Assembly (NCBI GenBank): GCA_932521035.1 | Contig: OW051493.1 | Span: forward strand, 3,162,001 to 3,226,000 | Reading direction: 5' to 3' | Length of the DNA stretch: 64,000 bases | Source of the DNA: Oscheius dolichura | Taxonomy: Eukaryota; Nematoda; Chromadorea; Rhabditida; Rhabditidae | In this document: positions 43,601 through 56,400 of the stretch, one piece after another | Layout: each line of letters starts with the position of its first letter | Numbering within the stretch: the stretch's first letter is position 1 | Translations under genes and position numbers: made by a program | The notes under the pieces: generated by a model | Told to the model about the DNA's origin: nothing | The model's input: only the letters and a program-made list of their open reading frames with translations | Databases searched by the model: none

Positions 43601-46600
43601 TTTTATTTCCCTGTCGATATTCTCACGGTATAAATTCTATTTACGCCTAGGAAAATCTATCGTTTCTTAGACAATAACAATGGATTCCCCTTTCTTATTA
43701 CCCGTTTCTCTTTCAAATGAAGTGGGTGTCATGTGGTTGAAAGTGCTGTGATTCAGTCTATAATTTCGAAAAGATAATTATGTTTTGGCTGCTCTTTTGG
43801 CCCCATCTCTATCCATTCCTCAAAGTCATCTGCCTCCTACAGTATTCCCACTCCGGAAGGTTTCTAGTCTTCCTGGGCCATGATGGCTTCCTCCCGGATT
43901 AGTCTCCTCCGTGACAAAAACAGCCAGATCTGAGATTATCTCTTAGATGTTGGTCACGTCGGAAGTACACGAGAATGTGTACGTGGACGGGGTCTCCTCC
44001 ACCCGGACTAAGCCCCTTCCCAACTGTTCTCTGGTCTCCTAAAGCTCTTCTCCCTTCCCCCCTCATTTATGATTCCCTGTCCCCTCTCCTCACCTGGCCC
44101 CTCAAAGTGCAGCCTGTTTCCATTTCCAGTCCCCTCTCACCTGACCCTGTCTAATCGCTTTCCCCCCGCTTTTAATATGCTCATTTACAAGTGCACACGC
44201 TCTGCCCTCGTCTCTCTCCGACTCTCTCTCTGCAGAGCGCCTTCATCTGTCGGCTAATTCCGTGATTATTTCATTCCCAGGTGCATGCCCGTCTCCCCTC
44301 GCAAACACCACCAAGAAATGTCTCTCCATCACTACATATTTCCCTCATTTTGTCTCAAATCTTGTCGAAGTAATAACATAAAGGGTGGAAATTGGATACG
44401 GTTGTGCCCTTTTTGCTCGGCTCCGTCCGCACACAAAACTGTCTCTCTGTGTCTATTCACACCCACCGCGGTTTCTTTTCAATGTGCAAACTTTGACAGA
44501 AAGAGAGGGAGAGACATTCTTCGGACCAAGCTAGACTCGCCCGACCAAAAGTATCCGGTTCAAAATGTTCTGTTGAGCCGACGGGGAAGATAGCAATTGA
44601 TCGAGAGGGGGCTGTGGGAACTGACGGGAGGATTAGGCGTCTTCCCGGAGGAGGACAGTTCGGGCCGCCAAGTTTCTCGTCGTCCACCCCGGCCCCAATC
44701 GGTCTGTCTGTTCCGACGGTCACGTGTAGCCGGCCCCCGGTGGTAATGGATCATTTTCCCCCACATCGATGGCCAAAAAAGCACTGAATCGTCTCTTCTC
44801 TCCCACTGTTTTCTTGCCCCTTTTCGATAACTATTTACACCTGCCAGGTGTGTTCAACCCCCTTTTAAGCCCTCTCTTGATTTAATCTGTGGCGTCCCTT
44901 GTCCGACATTCTTAAAGTAAACTCCCCCCTCGTTTTTTCCATCCTCCGCTGCAGTGGTCAAGTGGCCTTCCTCCTTGGGTCAAGTACAACCTGTAGTTTC
45001 GTCTCTTTTTTAATGGTTTTTGCTCCCTTCTCGCCGTACGTTCCCACAAAACATAAGTCTTTTGTGGCAGGGCGAAGGAAAGAAAAATGACTGAGCATAA
45101 AAGAGAGAAAGAGGCGGTTTTTGATATTGTCATAGAGAACGGCAGGGATTAATCAAGCCGCGGGGACAAGGCCGTTTTTGGAGAGAGGGAAGCACCTCGA
45201 TTAGGAGCGATTGGTAACAGAAAATGGGCTGGTCTCTTGAGCCGAGAGTAGGCGGATTAGCCGAGGATAGTCCGGAATCAAAAAGATGGACTTTGCGACA
45301 CGCTTTATAGTTCAAAATACCCCCGATCACACTGTTTTACCCTGGCCAGGCTGATCCCTTTCAGAAATAGTATGGATCCCCTGCCTGTAATTTAGGGGTA
45401 CCTGCGATCCCTGAGCATCTGCCTATAGAGCGGTTCGGTTGCGATTGGGGCGTCGGCCGCCTAGCCTGTTTTACCCGTCGGCCGTTTCAAATTTAGCGGC
45501 AGAAAAGAATTTGGCGGCCAAATGAAGTCTTGTTTTGAGAAATTCAACAAGTTCAGTCCGTTTTACAGAAAAATCTGGTCGAAATCAGTCTAGGGTCTAA
45601 ACGAACCGTAGCGAAACTATCCACATAGGGGCCAGGCCCGCACCATGTGCCGTCTGCCCGGTTATCCAGCCGGCTTCCGGCAGTCTCCTCCTCCTTTTTC
45701 ATCTGTGCCATTGGTCGTTAAAGGTTCCCAACGGCCATCTTCCCCCTGCAGGCAAGTCATTTTCCCCAGTATCGCCCCTGCCATATTCCACTTCTCCGGG
45801 AATGCTCCCTGCAGCTGCAGGCGACGGGGCCAGAGCGATAGATCCTGGCTAATTCATTCTATTCCGTGCAGCAGAATACTTCCTCTTCTCGTGTTTTCCC
45901 CCTTATTATGATCCATCTACCGTATACAATAGCCCTGATGAAGAGGATGCAAAACAGACCTGCCAATTACCTCCTCTTCAAGGGAACTTTTTGCACTTTA
46001 ATCCAGAGGAGGATAGGTTCCCTCATCTGCCATGCATACTGATAGGTCACACGTCCTCCGTAGCTCTCGTATATGACGCACCCATCAAGAATTCACCGGA
46101 GTTTACCCCAGAGATCTCTCCTCCTTTATGCCCCCCTATTCTTTTTGATATTTGGTTCCTCTAGCCGCCGTTTCCTTTCTTGGCCCCTTCGGTCTCCTGG
46201 CTTCGTCTATATTTCATCACCTTTTTGCAAACTCTCCAGTTTCGCGTGTCCATAAGGGCCCACCCAAGTCGAAAATTACGGTAATTCGTGTTCCCTGCCC
46301 CCTCTGCCCGAGAGAGTCTACACGTTTGCGGGTGGTGTCTCCCCCCACTCCCCTTTTTCCTTCCCTGAAGTTTGTTCAAAGGATTTCCTTCAAACGTAAC
46401 AAGTGCCCTTGCAAAGACCGTGCAAAGGCGGCCTTTTTCCTCCTATCTCATGGCTTATTTTCGGGGGACGCCGTCCACAGCTAATTGAAACTTATTTTGA
46501 ATGAGAGGCCAGCCAGTAGAGACGGTCTCCCCCCGTGAGTCATCTTCTTTTCTTTACTTTTCCTCGAGAAACACGCCACGTTTCGCCCCCTTGTTTCAAA

Positions 46601-47336
46601 ATTCATATTATTGCCATTTCCAAGTCCAGATGCACTTGTCCTGCTCACCTGACCCGCTGCCTCATTTTAATGATTAATTTCCAGTAAACCTGTCCGTTAT
46701 AGCCTACCGTATCCCCTGCTAATTGTAGTCGCTCCCAGTTAAATGTCTCCGACTCCATCTTGCACTTCCCTGTATCCTCATCCTTCCTACGATAGCTGTT
46801 TATCCTCAATCTTCAGTGGAATGACGATCCAGCTTACTGTAATCCCTCCGGTGATCTATTCCTGAATGTGTCCTTTGCAAGGAATGAGCTGCCCTCCCTA
46901 AAAATAGAAGCATATCTTCAAATCCTATGTCAACAGGCTCTTTGGAGGGCATCATTCTGGAAATCGACCGGGGTAGACAACAGTGTCTGCCTGTGTGCCA
47001 CCGGCTGAACTATGAGCTTGTTCTTAATTTCCTCCCCTAATCGAGTTGTTCCTGCAAGAGGAAGAAAGACATTTGCCATCTTTTTGCAGGCCCTGAATAT
47101 CAAACGACCTACATTACTAAATTCCTTTATTAGCGAGAACATCCCCGTCCATTTGACAAGATCCATACCAAAAGCGGCGCTGCAAAAAAAGGATGTAGAA
47201 TGTACAAAGAGGCGAATTACCAGAGAGTGTGGGGTCACAGCTGTTTTCGATCTACTGTCCACACAATGGTACCCTGTTTGCCCATTCTGCATTCCCTCCC
47301 GTGCAACTCTGCTCTCGCCCACGTATCCCCAGCCTC
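40622..47336. other. Gene-poor, pyrimidine-rich region, left part
   Basis: No supported gene. From about 41.6 kb the plus strand is markedly rich in C and T. Long frames here are Ser/Pro/Leu/Phe-rich artefacts of that bias. A minus-strand TATATAAGG near 40840 precedes a short frame (ATG 40792) that could not be resolved. Confidence 0.45.
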
Positions 47337-47907
47337 ACAAGGGAACCTTTTCAGTTTAGGTTGGACTGGGGAGAGACGAGGCCTAGTCCATTTGAAAGAG
47401 CATCAAAAACTATCCACGAAACCGTTTTCCGTTTCTCCGAAATGGCTCGCGTTACGGAATAGCACACCAAATCAGTTTTACGTGTAAATTTGTCAAAACT
47501 GGTTTTCGCTGTTGTATTCTAAAGATTGCAGAGTAAAAAATGTGAAGCGGTGGCCGAGCGGATAGTGCACTCGCGTACAAAAAATTTGCTTTTCTGTGAA
47601 AATATAAAAGCAAAAGGCTATTGCTCCAACAGGGACTCGAACTCTGTTAAAAAAAAGCAAAAATTTTGTATGCGAGCGCATTATCCGCTCGGCCACCGCT
47701 TCTCATTTTTTACACTGCAATCTTTAGAATTCAACGGCGAAAACCAGTTTTGACAAATTTACACGTAAAACTGATTTGGCGTGCTATTCCGTAACGCGAG
47801 CCATTTCGGAGAAACGGAAAACGGTTTCGTGGATAGTTCTTGATCCTCTTTCGAATGGACTAGGTCTCGTCTCACGAGTCCAACCTAAACTGAAAAGGTT
47901 CCCTTGT
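47337..47907. repeat. 571-bp palindrome with tRNA-like promoter boxes at its centre
   Basis: The arms run from ACAAGGGAACC at 47337 inwards, and its reverse complement ends at 47907, with a central spacer. Near the centre each arm carries a pol III A-box (TGGCCGAGCGG: plus 47551-47561, minus 47695-47685). Only the minus side also has a B-box (GTTCGAGTCCC at 47642-47632). The spacing suits a Leu/Ser-type tRNA, but the acceptor and anticodon stems do not pair, so it is a tRNA-derived or tRNA-like element, not a working tRNA gene. Confidence 0.75.
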
Positions 47908-50900
47908 CAGAACTTTGTTGATTTCTTTTGGTGGGCGGTAGGAGGACTGAGGTGAACTGTGTCCAAGATGTGTCTCTTGTCTGTTCCCGTTACTTCTCTT
48001 CCTCCCCGATTTTTCCCGCGTTGTCGAAAAACCACGGGGCACTTGTCCTCGTTTCAGTTTGCTTTATTATAACCCCTCCCTGCAAACCCTCTCGGTGTAG
48101 ATGTGGCACACACTTCCAACCAGAAGGACAGATACCTGGCATCCTCCTCCCCCTCGCTGTCTCCTTGTTTTTGGGATATCCTCTTTTATCCTCAAAGGGA
48201 ATCGGACGAGTTTATCCTCTTAAAAGCAGAGTACTGTATATTTAGTAGGGTCGGCTCAATTTTATCTGGATGTTCTCCTAGATCTCCTCGTCGGCCTCCT
48301 TCTGATCTCATCCCTAGCTGTTATCCCTGTTACAAGTAATGACCTACCGTTGTCTCGGTCGCCCACTGTCCCTCAAAAAATTCTGTCATCATTATTTGCT
48401 TCCGCTCTCGACAAAAATTGTGGAAGGGAAGTGGACGAAACTGTTCAATTACGGGCAGGGCGGTATGAATGAATCGACCCAAATGCCGGAAGGAAAGAAC
48501 AAAATATTATCGTTTCCTGGCGGGGACTCACCTTTTCTCCCGGTTAATTACGCAGTTTTCCTGCGTCACGGGCCCGCGTATCCCCCTTCTTGGCTCCCAT
48601 CCTACGCCATTCTCTTCAGTTACAGAAAAATAGACACAGCCTGAGATTTCTCACTCCTTTTCCCAAAACGACTTCTCTTCCTAAAACGGGAAGAATCAAA
48701 GATCTCGGACTCTGCAAAATGTGCACGGAGCCATTCATCTCGTCGCCGTTCCCATTAACTTTTACGGGGAGATAGAGGGAGGGAGGCAGGGGAGAGGGAG
48801 TCCCGGCCATTCGGGTTGCTGGGGGTGATTGACGACATTATTTCTATTCCTCTACGGCTGTTACTCTCCAGCTGGAAGCACTTTATCAACCTTTTTTCTC
48901 TCTTGTTCTTTTTCTCTGCCTCTCCCGATAAGCCAGATGTGGTGGGGAATGAGCAATGACTCTCCCCCGGTCTGCAATATTCCGCCCCGAGGAAGAGGAG
49001 CTCCGCTTGCAGCGTGTCAATAAAAAAGGAAAGAAGACGCATTCTGCAAGCGAATTGTAACAATAAAAAGGGCTATTTAGGATGATTAACGGGGGAGGAT
49101 ACGGTAGAGCAGGGTATCCCCTCCCCCTGCAACTCCCTCTCTCACGCTCGAGTTGCAGCCAGTCTGTCATTTATGGCCGCCACCTTCTCCCTCCCCAAAA
49201 ACCTCTCTCACCCAATCCAGCCGGCCATGTGCAAAAGAGAATTTGAAAATGGAGACGACAAAAAATGTTTGTCTAAAATACGTGCCATGACGTATCTCGG
49301 GCCCCTCGGCTGCTTCTGACTCTCTTTCTCTTTCAGCCAGGGGATTCGAATTTCGTTCCCTCTTTCATGAAACCCAATGTGACAATAGAAAAAGCAACAC
49401 AGCGTACATATCCTCCCTTTTCCTCTCCTCTTTTTTATCTCTCTAGTCTGTGGTCTTTGAGAGTAGATGGGGGCCATTGTGCAGGGAGAGGGAGAACGAG
49501 ACACACATTTCCCTTGCGCTCTTTGCAAAAACAAAAAACATCAGGACCGGGATCGGGCTGCCAGTAGATTCAGTTACTTCCCCAACTTCCCCCCTTTTTT
49601 GAGTGAGCGAAGTATCCTCTTCAATGGGTCCTAATGTCCAGGGTCATCCCCGTGTTGCAGGGAGGCCCGCGGACCATTTCCTTCCTTCCTTCGCTGCCCG
49701 GGAAAACGAGTTTTTCTAAAAAATCAAAGATTGCTGTTGACTTTTCCCTGGTTATTACAGTACTTCCCGATTGTCGTTACAAATCACTCTCACCTACGAA
49801 TCTTTTATACCCGTCTGAAGAAACCCATGGCATCGTCTAGGCTACGTTAAAAGGTCTACAAATAGACTACAGTAACCCAGGAAGTGTCCTTCTGGAATGG
49901 CTCTTCATTCTCCCGGCAATCATCCTAATTTGCTTCTTACCTCCCCTCAAGTAGCTTTCCAGCAAAACAAATTTCACCGTGTTTTGCAGTATCTGCAGGG
50001 AGGAGAGGACAGGAAGGCCTTCATATTTACTGCTTCTTCTTCTTCCTTGTGTTTTGTGTCCTCCTCCCGTTTCAAGCGCTTCTTTTCCCCTTCCCCGTCC
50101 GTTCAAGCTGAATCAGTCGCCATTGCCCGTTGTGTATACACGGGGAATCGCCAGTCTCCACGGTAGAGGCACCAACAGAACACAGTCCCCCCAGTGTCAG
50201 CAAATAAATTACCCCCACTCCTCGTCGTTGAAGTTGGCTCTCCTTCTCTCGAACAACACCCCGACATTCCGTGATGTCCCCTACAAAACAGGCAGCAGCC
50301 ACAGTATGTCAATAGCTAGAATATCTACCCTCTCTCTTGTTCTTCCACTGCTGCAGATCTATTGCATGAGAGGGCCATGAGAGGCCGCCCGTAAAAGGGC
50401 TAGAGAGGGCGAAACACCTCCCTGTCTGCCCACCTGTTCTGCCTTTCGAACATTCCTGGCCACGAGGAGGGAGGAGGGCAGGGGACGAACCTCAGAAACG
50501 TGGCCTTATCAGCTGCCGGCCAGCGGTGGTTGTACGTGTCTTCCTCACCCACGACGTCGTCTTACTCAGTCCTACTGTCATACTCGGGGCCAACTCAACC
50601 TCGACATTTTCTAGTTGTCAAATAATGTCTCGGAGATTATTATTTCATCAGTAATCAGGTGGATTTCCCCTATTATTCCACATGACGCCGTCGGCCGGGC
50701 CGGCCCTCGCCTTTCTCCCCCACCCCAGATGATTTCATCTGGTGTACTTTATGATTCCGGGGTCATAATCTGACAAACGGCCCTCCCGTTGAATACTCAG
50801 CTGACTTTATTCCCCTGTTTGTTTACTCCGGGTTCATCTGTGTCTCCCTGCTTTCCATCATTACAAAAAAGGATAGGGACACTGTTTATTCCTCCCCTCC

Positions 50901-53474
50901 AGCTGCAGAATTGGATACATTCTCGATATTTTTGACGTCAAACGGGCCGTCCTCCTGATGTCTTTTTTGGCCCCTTTCCCCCTTTGCCCCTGCAACTCCC
51001 TCGCCTCGCCTCCCTCTCAGAGCTCACGTGGAAGTGTCTATTTGAACACCGCTGCTCACCTGGTGTGCAAATTTTTGCAACAACCCCGGGGCTCCAGACG
51101 CGGACTTTGTTTCACTGGCCCCTTCGGGGCACCACCAAAGATTTGTGCCTTTTTGTTTGTGATCTTTTGCAGAAAGTGTCTCTAGGCTCTTCCCGCCCTC
51201 CCGTCTTATCACAGCTTTCCTTCCTCCTGATTATAGTTTCCCCTCTCCTCCTTCAATGACGATGTTTGCCCGGGCATACTGTGTGTGCCATTTTGCTCCT
51301 TCCTGCTCCGAATTGCAGAAAAGAACAACTTTCACCCGTTCGCTGCAAAGTTTGTCTGCTTGTCGTTTACATAGAGTAAATACGGGGAAAACGGCTTATA
51401 AACCCGTCTATTTTAAGGAGGTAACCCCTGTATCAAATAAGAAGAAGCCAGGTTGTTGTTGTTGTGTTGCCCCTGGTCATTTCTGACGAGGAGAGTCCTC
51501 CAAGGGGCCAAGAAACAGTAAACATTGCCTCTCGTCGGATGCCGCCTTGTCTGTCCCCCTTCGTTTGCAACAACCCCTGAGTAAAAAGAAGTGCTACTGC
51601 TCCTCGTCCTCATGTTTGTACAGTTGTCTCTCCTTTCATTCCCTGCTCCCCGGATTGATTAACCGGCTCCCTCCTGCCCAGTGCACTTTCCCCCAGACTG
51701 AAATTATTGTCCCCTCGCTATCATTACATGCCCCCTCCTCCTCTGCCTGATTGTCATCTGCTCTGCGTGTTATTTTTCGAAGGCAATTCTGTTTGCTAAC
51801 GTGTGCATCTCGGCCGGCACAGGAAGCCGTCTCCCCCCTCTTCCTGGCTGCATCCCCCTGGAAACCCGAGAACAGGTTACTTTTTTCAAAAGGGAAGAGT
51901 CAGTCTATTCGGCTCGTCGTCGCCCACTCGCTGCTCTTTTCCGAGAGATAGATTTGTCATCTGACTGATGTCCAAATTTGATGGTTGATTCCTCTTCTCC
52001 TCGTGTGTGTACTAATCCTGCCCTTATCCCATTATTTCCCGATGTACAGACGCTTTTTCCGGAGAGGATGACGGACCGGCTAAAAAACCATCTCTCTAAT
52101 CCATTCCCGTCTTGGCAAAGTACAACTTTTTCCTCCACGAATCTCCACCTCGTCTGCTGACGGAGGAGGAGGCCCCTCCGATCCAACATCAAATTATCGT
52201 CGGCCTCGTACTTTCCGACATTTATTCCCTCGTCCCGGCTAATCTCCTCCGGCTTCCTCCTTGACTCATCCTCCTCCCGGCGGATCCCCCTCTCGAGTCA
52301 TCTATTTTCTAGCTTTTCTTATTTTGGTTCCCCCTTAAATCCACGTCACGTCATATGTCGAATGATTTCATCCGGATGGTAATCTCTCATGCTCTTCCCA
52401 TTTACCGTAGTCCACCTGGGGATTAATTCTCGTAGAGATTATGGGGACAGGGTCTTCCCCACAACATGAGATATCCTATCTGGCCCTGGAGGGAATACTC
52501 AATGGTCCCACTGTCCCTGCCGTTTCCAAAGGAGGAGCTAGCCGACCTGCCACTACTCGAAGTGAGCCAGCCGCTTCTTTATCCACCTGCCGGCTAATTT
52601 GGGGTGTGACTTCCATCTAGGGCTCAATGACCAAGACTTTTCCCGCTAAAAAACTATCGTTGTGGGTATATTTAGTCCAGGGAGGTGATCTCATCCCCGT
52701 CCGTTTCCTCCGTGATATCTCCTCCCACTCCTCCCGGGGGCAGTTGTCATGTGCAGCTGCAACCGGGGGAGCAAGACAACGGGACACTTCCTCCTCCGGG
52801 CTCTTCTCTTTTCTTCTTCACAAGATTTCTATAGCTGGAAGGGGCACCTGGTCTCTCCGCTGGAGTCAGTCGTCAGATTATTCCCGACCGTATGGTTTCG
52901 CCCGCTTCAAAGTACAGCGAAACAGAGCAGCAGATCCCCCGCTCAAGTGCTCTCCTCCTGTTGTTTTAGCCCTGTATGTAGCCTTCTTCCTCTTATCTTT
53001 TTACTAATTTTAGAGCACCGCCTTCTCCCCGGGGATAACGGCGCCCCATTGCCAATACAGACACTGTAGTTCCCCAAAGTTCATGTTTTCTAGCTGAAAT
53101 ATCTCTCCTAGGAGGAAGTTGCCCTTCCCCGACCCCCTTCTGATGTCTGTTTGTTTGTGTGCTTCCTTATCACCAGTTCTTCGAGGCGAGAGGCGCGTCG
53201 TCCATCAGGTGTCCATCCGGGGACGGCTATCTTTTTACTCCTCCCTTCCTCCCGGGCAGGCGGCCTCCTGCAAATCTCTCATTCTTCTTCTCCCTCCCTG
53301 TCTGTTCACTCAATGAAATTAGCGCCATTCATTATGTATGACGTTTCATCCTTCTCTGCTCCGCGTTCGTGATACCCTGTCATATTTCTCCCTCTTCTTT
53401 TTCTCGTGTCCATTGCCCTTTTCCCCCTTCCATAATATAGAATTCCTTTTCCAGATAATCTGTAATGTCGTGAA
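47908..53474. other. Gene-poor, pyrimidine-rich region, right part
   Basis: No supported gene. Strong plus-strand C+T bias continues, with many isolated TTTGCAG/CTGCAG acceptor-like strings but no exons that join. It may hold regulatory DNA for the cyclase gene that follows. Confidence 0.45.
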
Positions 53475-56400
53475 ATGATTCTCCGGAGCCTATTGCTAGG
53501 CTTATTTCTACTATTTGTATTGTTACCGGCTGAAGAATATTCATATAATGACACGGATCTCTATGAATACGACGACGGGGCGCGCTATGTTAAACAGGTC
53601 AGTCTTCTGCTCCCCTTTCCGTATTCAGTGCCTCCTTTTCCTCTTAAAATCTTCTCATTTCAGTTATTGGATCCGGAACAATTGGCTAAAAATGAGTCGA
53701 TCATCGTGGTCAGCTTCCTGGCCGCCATCTCCCAGGTTTCCCAGGACATCGGGAAGCTGCTCCGGGCGTTCTCCCAGTCTCGGGTAAGTCGTCACCATCT
53801 CTTCTTCCTTTTCCGTGTTCAAACATTTCTGTTCCTTTATCGCTCGAGAACTCTCCCCCCGCTGATAAGATCTCTCTCTGCAGACCCTTTTTCCCTTTTA
53901 GTACAAAGCTCTGAATCAATCTGGCGAGTGTTTGAAAATAATGATAAGACATTAGAGATTAACTCGTAATTTGCTGGGGCCTAGGCAGGGGATACGGTAA
54001 GTCATCTGGATGATCCTACCCTAATAATGGGGAGATGTCCGTGTGTCTGTCCGTCTGTCTGTAAGACCTGTCGTTTGTGCAAATCCGGCGGTCAAAAGCA
54101 GACAGTTAGCGAAGCAGAAAGATCTGAGCGGTCAGGTTTTATTCGACCGTCCAATCTTTTTTGACTGTCACATTTTTAATCCAAACGCGGCCAAGGGCCG
54201 CCGGAGCTATACTAGTCTCGTGATAATTAGAGCCATGATCGAGCGTAACCAGGGACTAGCTAGGTTACGGTAGCTCCTTACTGTAAGAGAGGACAGAGAA
54301 CACAATGCAGTGTACGGGCTCGTTTTGCAGCAAACATCGTCAGCGGACTCGTCGTCGGCCTTTGAGACGAAGCACGCCTCGACCGTCGGCAACCTGCACA
54401 ACTGTTTCCGGACGGACTTCGACGGCTCGATGATCGCGGGAGCCCTGAAGGTAGCCATCGATGACATCAACGAGCGGACGGACATCCTCCCCCACCACGT
54501 GCTGCATTATATCTTCAAGAATACCTGTGGAGACGAGCAAATCAGTGAGAGACTCAGGGAATATTGTAATCTCTATCCTCGTTCTAGGCACTCAAGCATT
54601 TATGGATCATTGGAAAATGGGTGCTCGTGTATTCATCGGCCCAGAGAGCAACTGCCGTACGGAGGCCCAGATGGCCGCGGCGCAGAACTTGCCAATAATT
54701 TCTTATAAATGCAGGGACAAGGTGGTCTCTGATAAGAAGAAGTGGGTCACTTCCTTATCCCCTTGAATCAGGGAGGAATATTCTAGGTACACAACATTCG
54801 CCAGGACAGCCCCCGCCGATGCCGACATCATCCGGGCCTTTATAACCATGATGAAGGAGTTCAAATGGAGGAAGTTCAGTGTGATCTACGAGTCGACCAC
54901 CCAGGCCAACAGGGAACTCATGGAAGCACTCAGGGTAAGTTAGAGGGCGAGGCGAGGGCAGGGAAGGCAGCTGGCACCAGGGACCCTCGTGTTTTGCTCT
55001 ACATTTTGCAAGGGACGAGAGAAAGTGAAAGGCGAGTGCTCCTCGGCCAGCATCTAATCATTCCCCCCAGTGTGCAAATTTGCAACGCTAGCGAGCGGGC
55101 GAGTGAGAGATAAATGCGCTTATTCTAGCTTGCTGTCAGTTAGCAAAGGTGTTGAGCCCTTACGATTGCAAAAAAGGGACACGGGGAAAGTCACATGAAT
55201 AAATTTTGCAGGACGCCGTGGACAACGAGAATAAAAACGCCTTCGACGGGGACGGCAGCAAGTTCAACATCCAGAACACTTCCGAGTTGCACCATTTCTC
55301 GGAGATTGGCTCGGAACTGATAGTGGACACCATTTTGGAACAGACAAAGACCATCACCAGGAGTAAGACACCGTCTATCGGAGGAAATAACGAAACATTT
55401 CAGTCTATGTCACATTCGGGACACCGCGTCTCTTCCGGAAGATCCTCCAGACCATGGGACAGAAGGGGATGATGGACAAGCAGGAATACCTCTTGATCTA
55501 CCTCGACCCCGACTACAACTGGCTGGATGTCTACCACGCCATGAACAACCACTTTGTCAGGAGTAGGAGGCTCATTCGTGTCGAGGCCCAATTCGCTTTT
55601 TAGATACGATGTTGGACCTCTCGACCTCCTGGGACAATAAGAACAGTTCGGACAGCCATGCGGTGAACTATCTGAAGAATGCCCTGGCCATCATCCCCAC
55701 CCCGGTGGACTACACCTCTGACAAGTTTGTCAAGTTCTGGAATCGGTCGACTCAATATCTCAACTATTTCGGGGTCTATAAGGACGATGATCGGAAGTGG
55801 TCCGTCAGGGTAAGTACCGTAACCCTCGACCTTCATAAGCGTTCATTTCCAGTACAACCGTTTCGCTTGTTATCTCTATGACGCCGTACTGATCTACGCC
55901 AAAGCCCTACACCAGCTGATGGAGGCCACTGATCGAGTAGGCTCTAATCCGGGGGAAGTATTGACGACCATCTTTAGACAAGGAAGTATGACCCGATCCG
56001 GGATGGGATAGAGATCACCAAGAGGATAACCGGCAGCTATGAGAGCATCTGCGGCTTCACGATGACCATCAACGAGAACCACGACGCCAAGGGCAACTAC
56101 AGCCTGCTCAGTTGGCAGCCGGTGGAGAAGAGCAGCGACCCGGAGTCGACGGACTATTATCCCCACGGATTTGCCCTCGACGTGACGGGTGTTTTTGTCG
56201 AGGACGACCTGGGACAGTCGAAGATCCAGTGAGTGTTTTGGTGTGGTCTGTGGTGCCGGAAGAGACGGGCAACAGCAGTCGGGGCTTCCTAGAAACAGCT
56301 GTTTGGCACTCTTTTGCAGGGGTTTTAATGTCTGGGTGGGGTTCTGTCCCTTGAACCAAATGAATAGATCTCTAGGTTCAATAAGAAGGTCATCTGGACG

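Noticed and set aside
47544..47700. A functional tRNA-Leu or tRNA-Ser gene.
   Set aside because: A- and B-boxes are present on the minus strand, but the acceptor and anticodon stems do not pair, and the locus is part of a palindrome.
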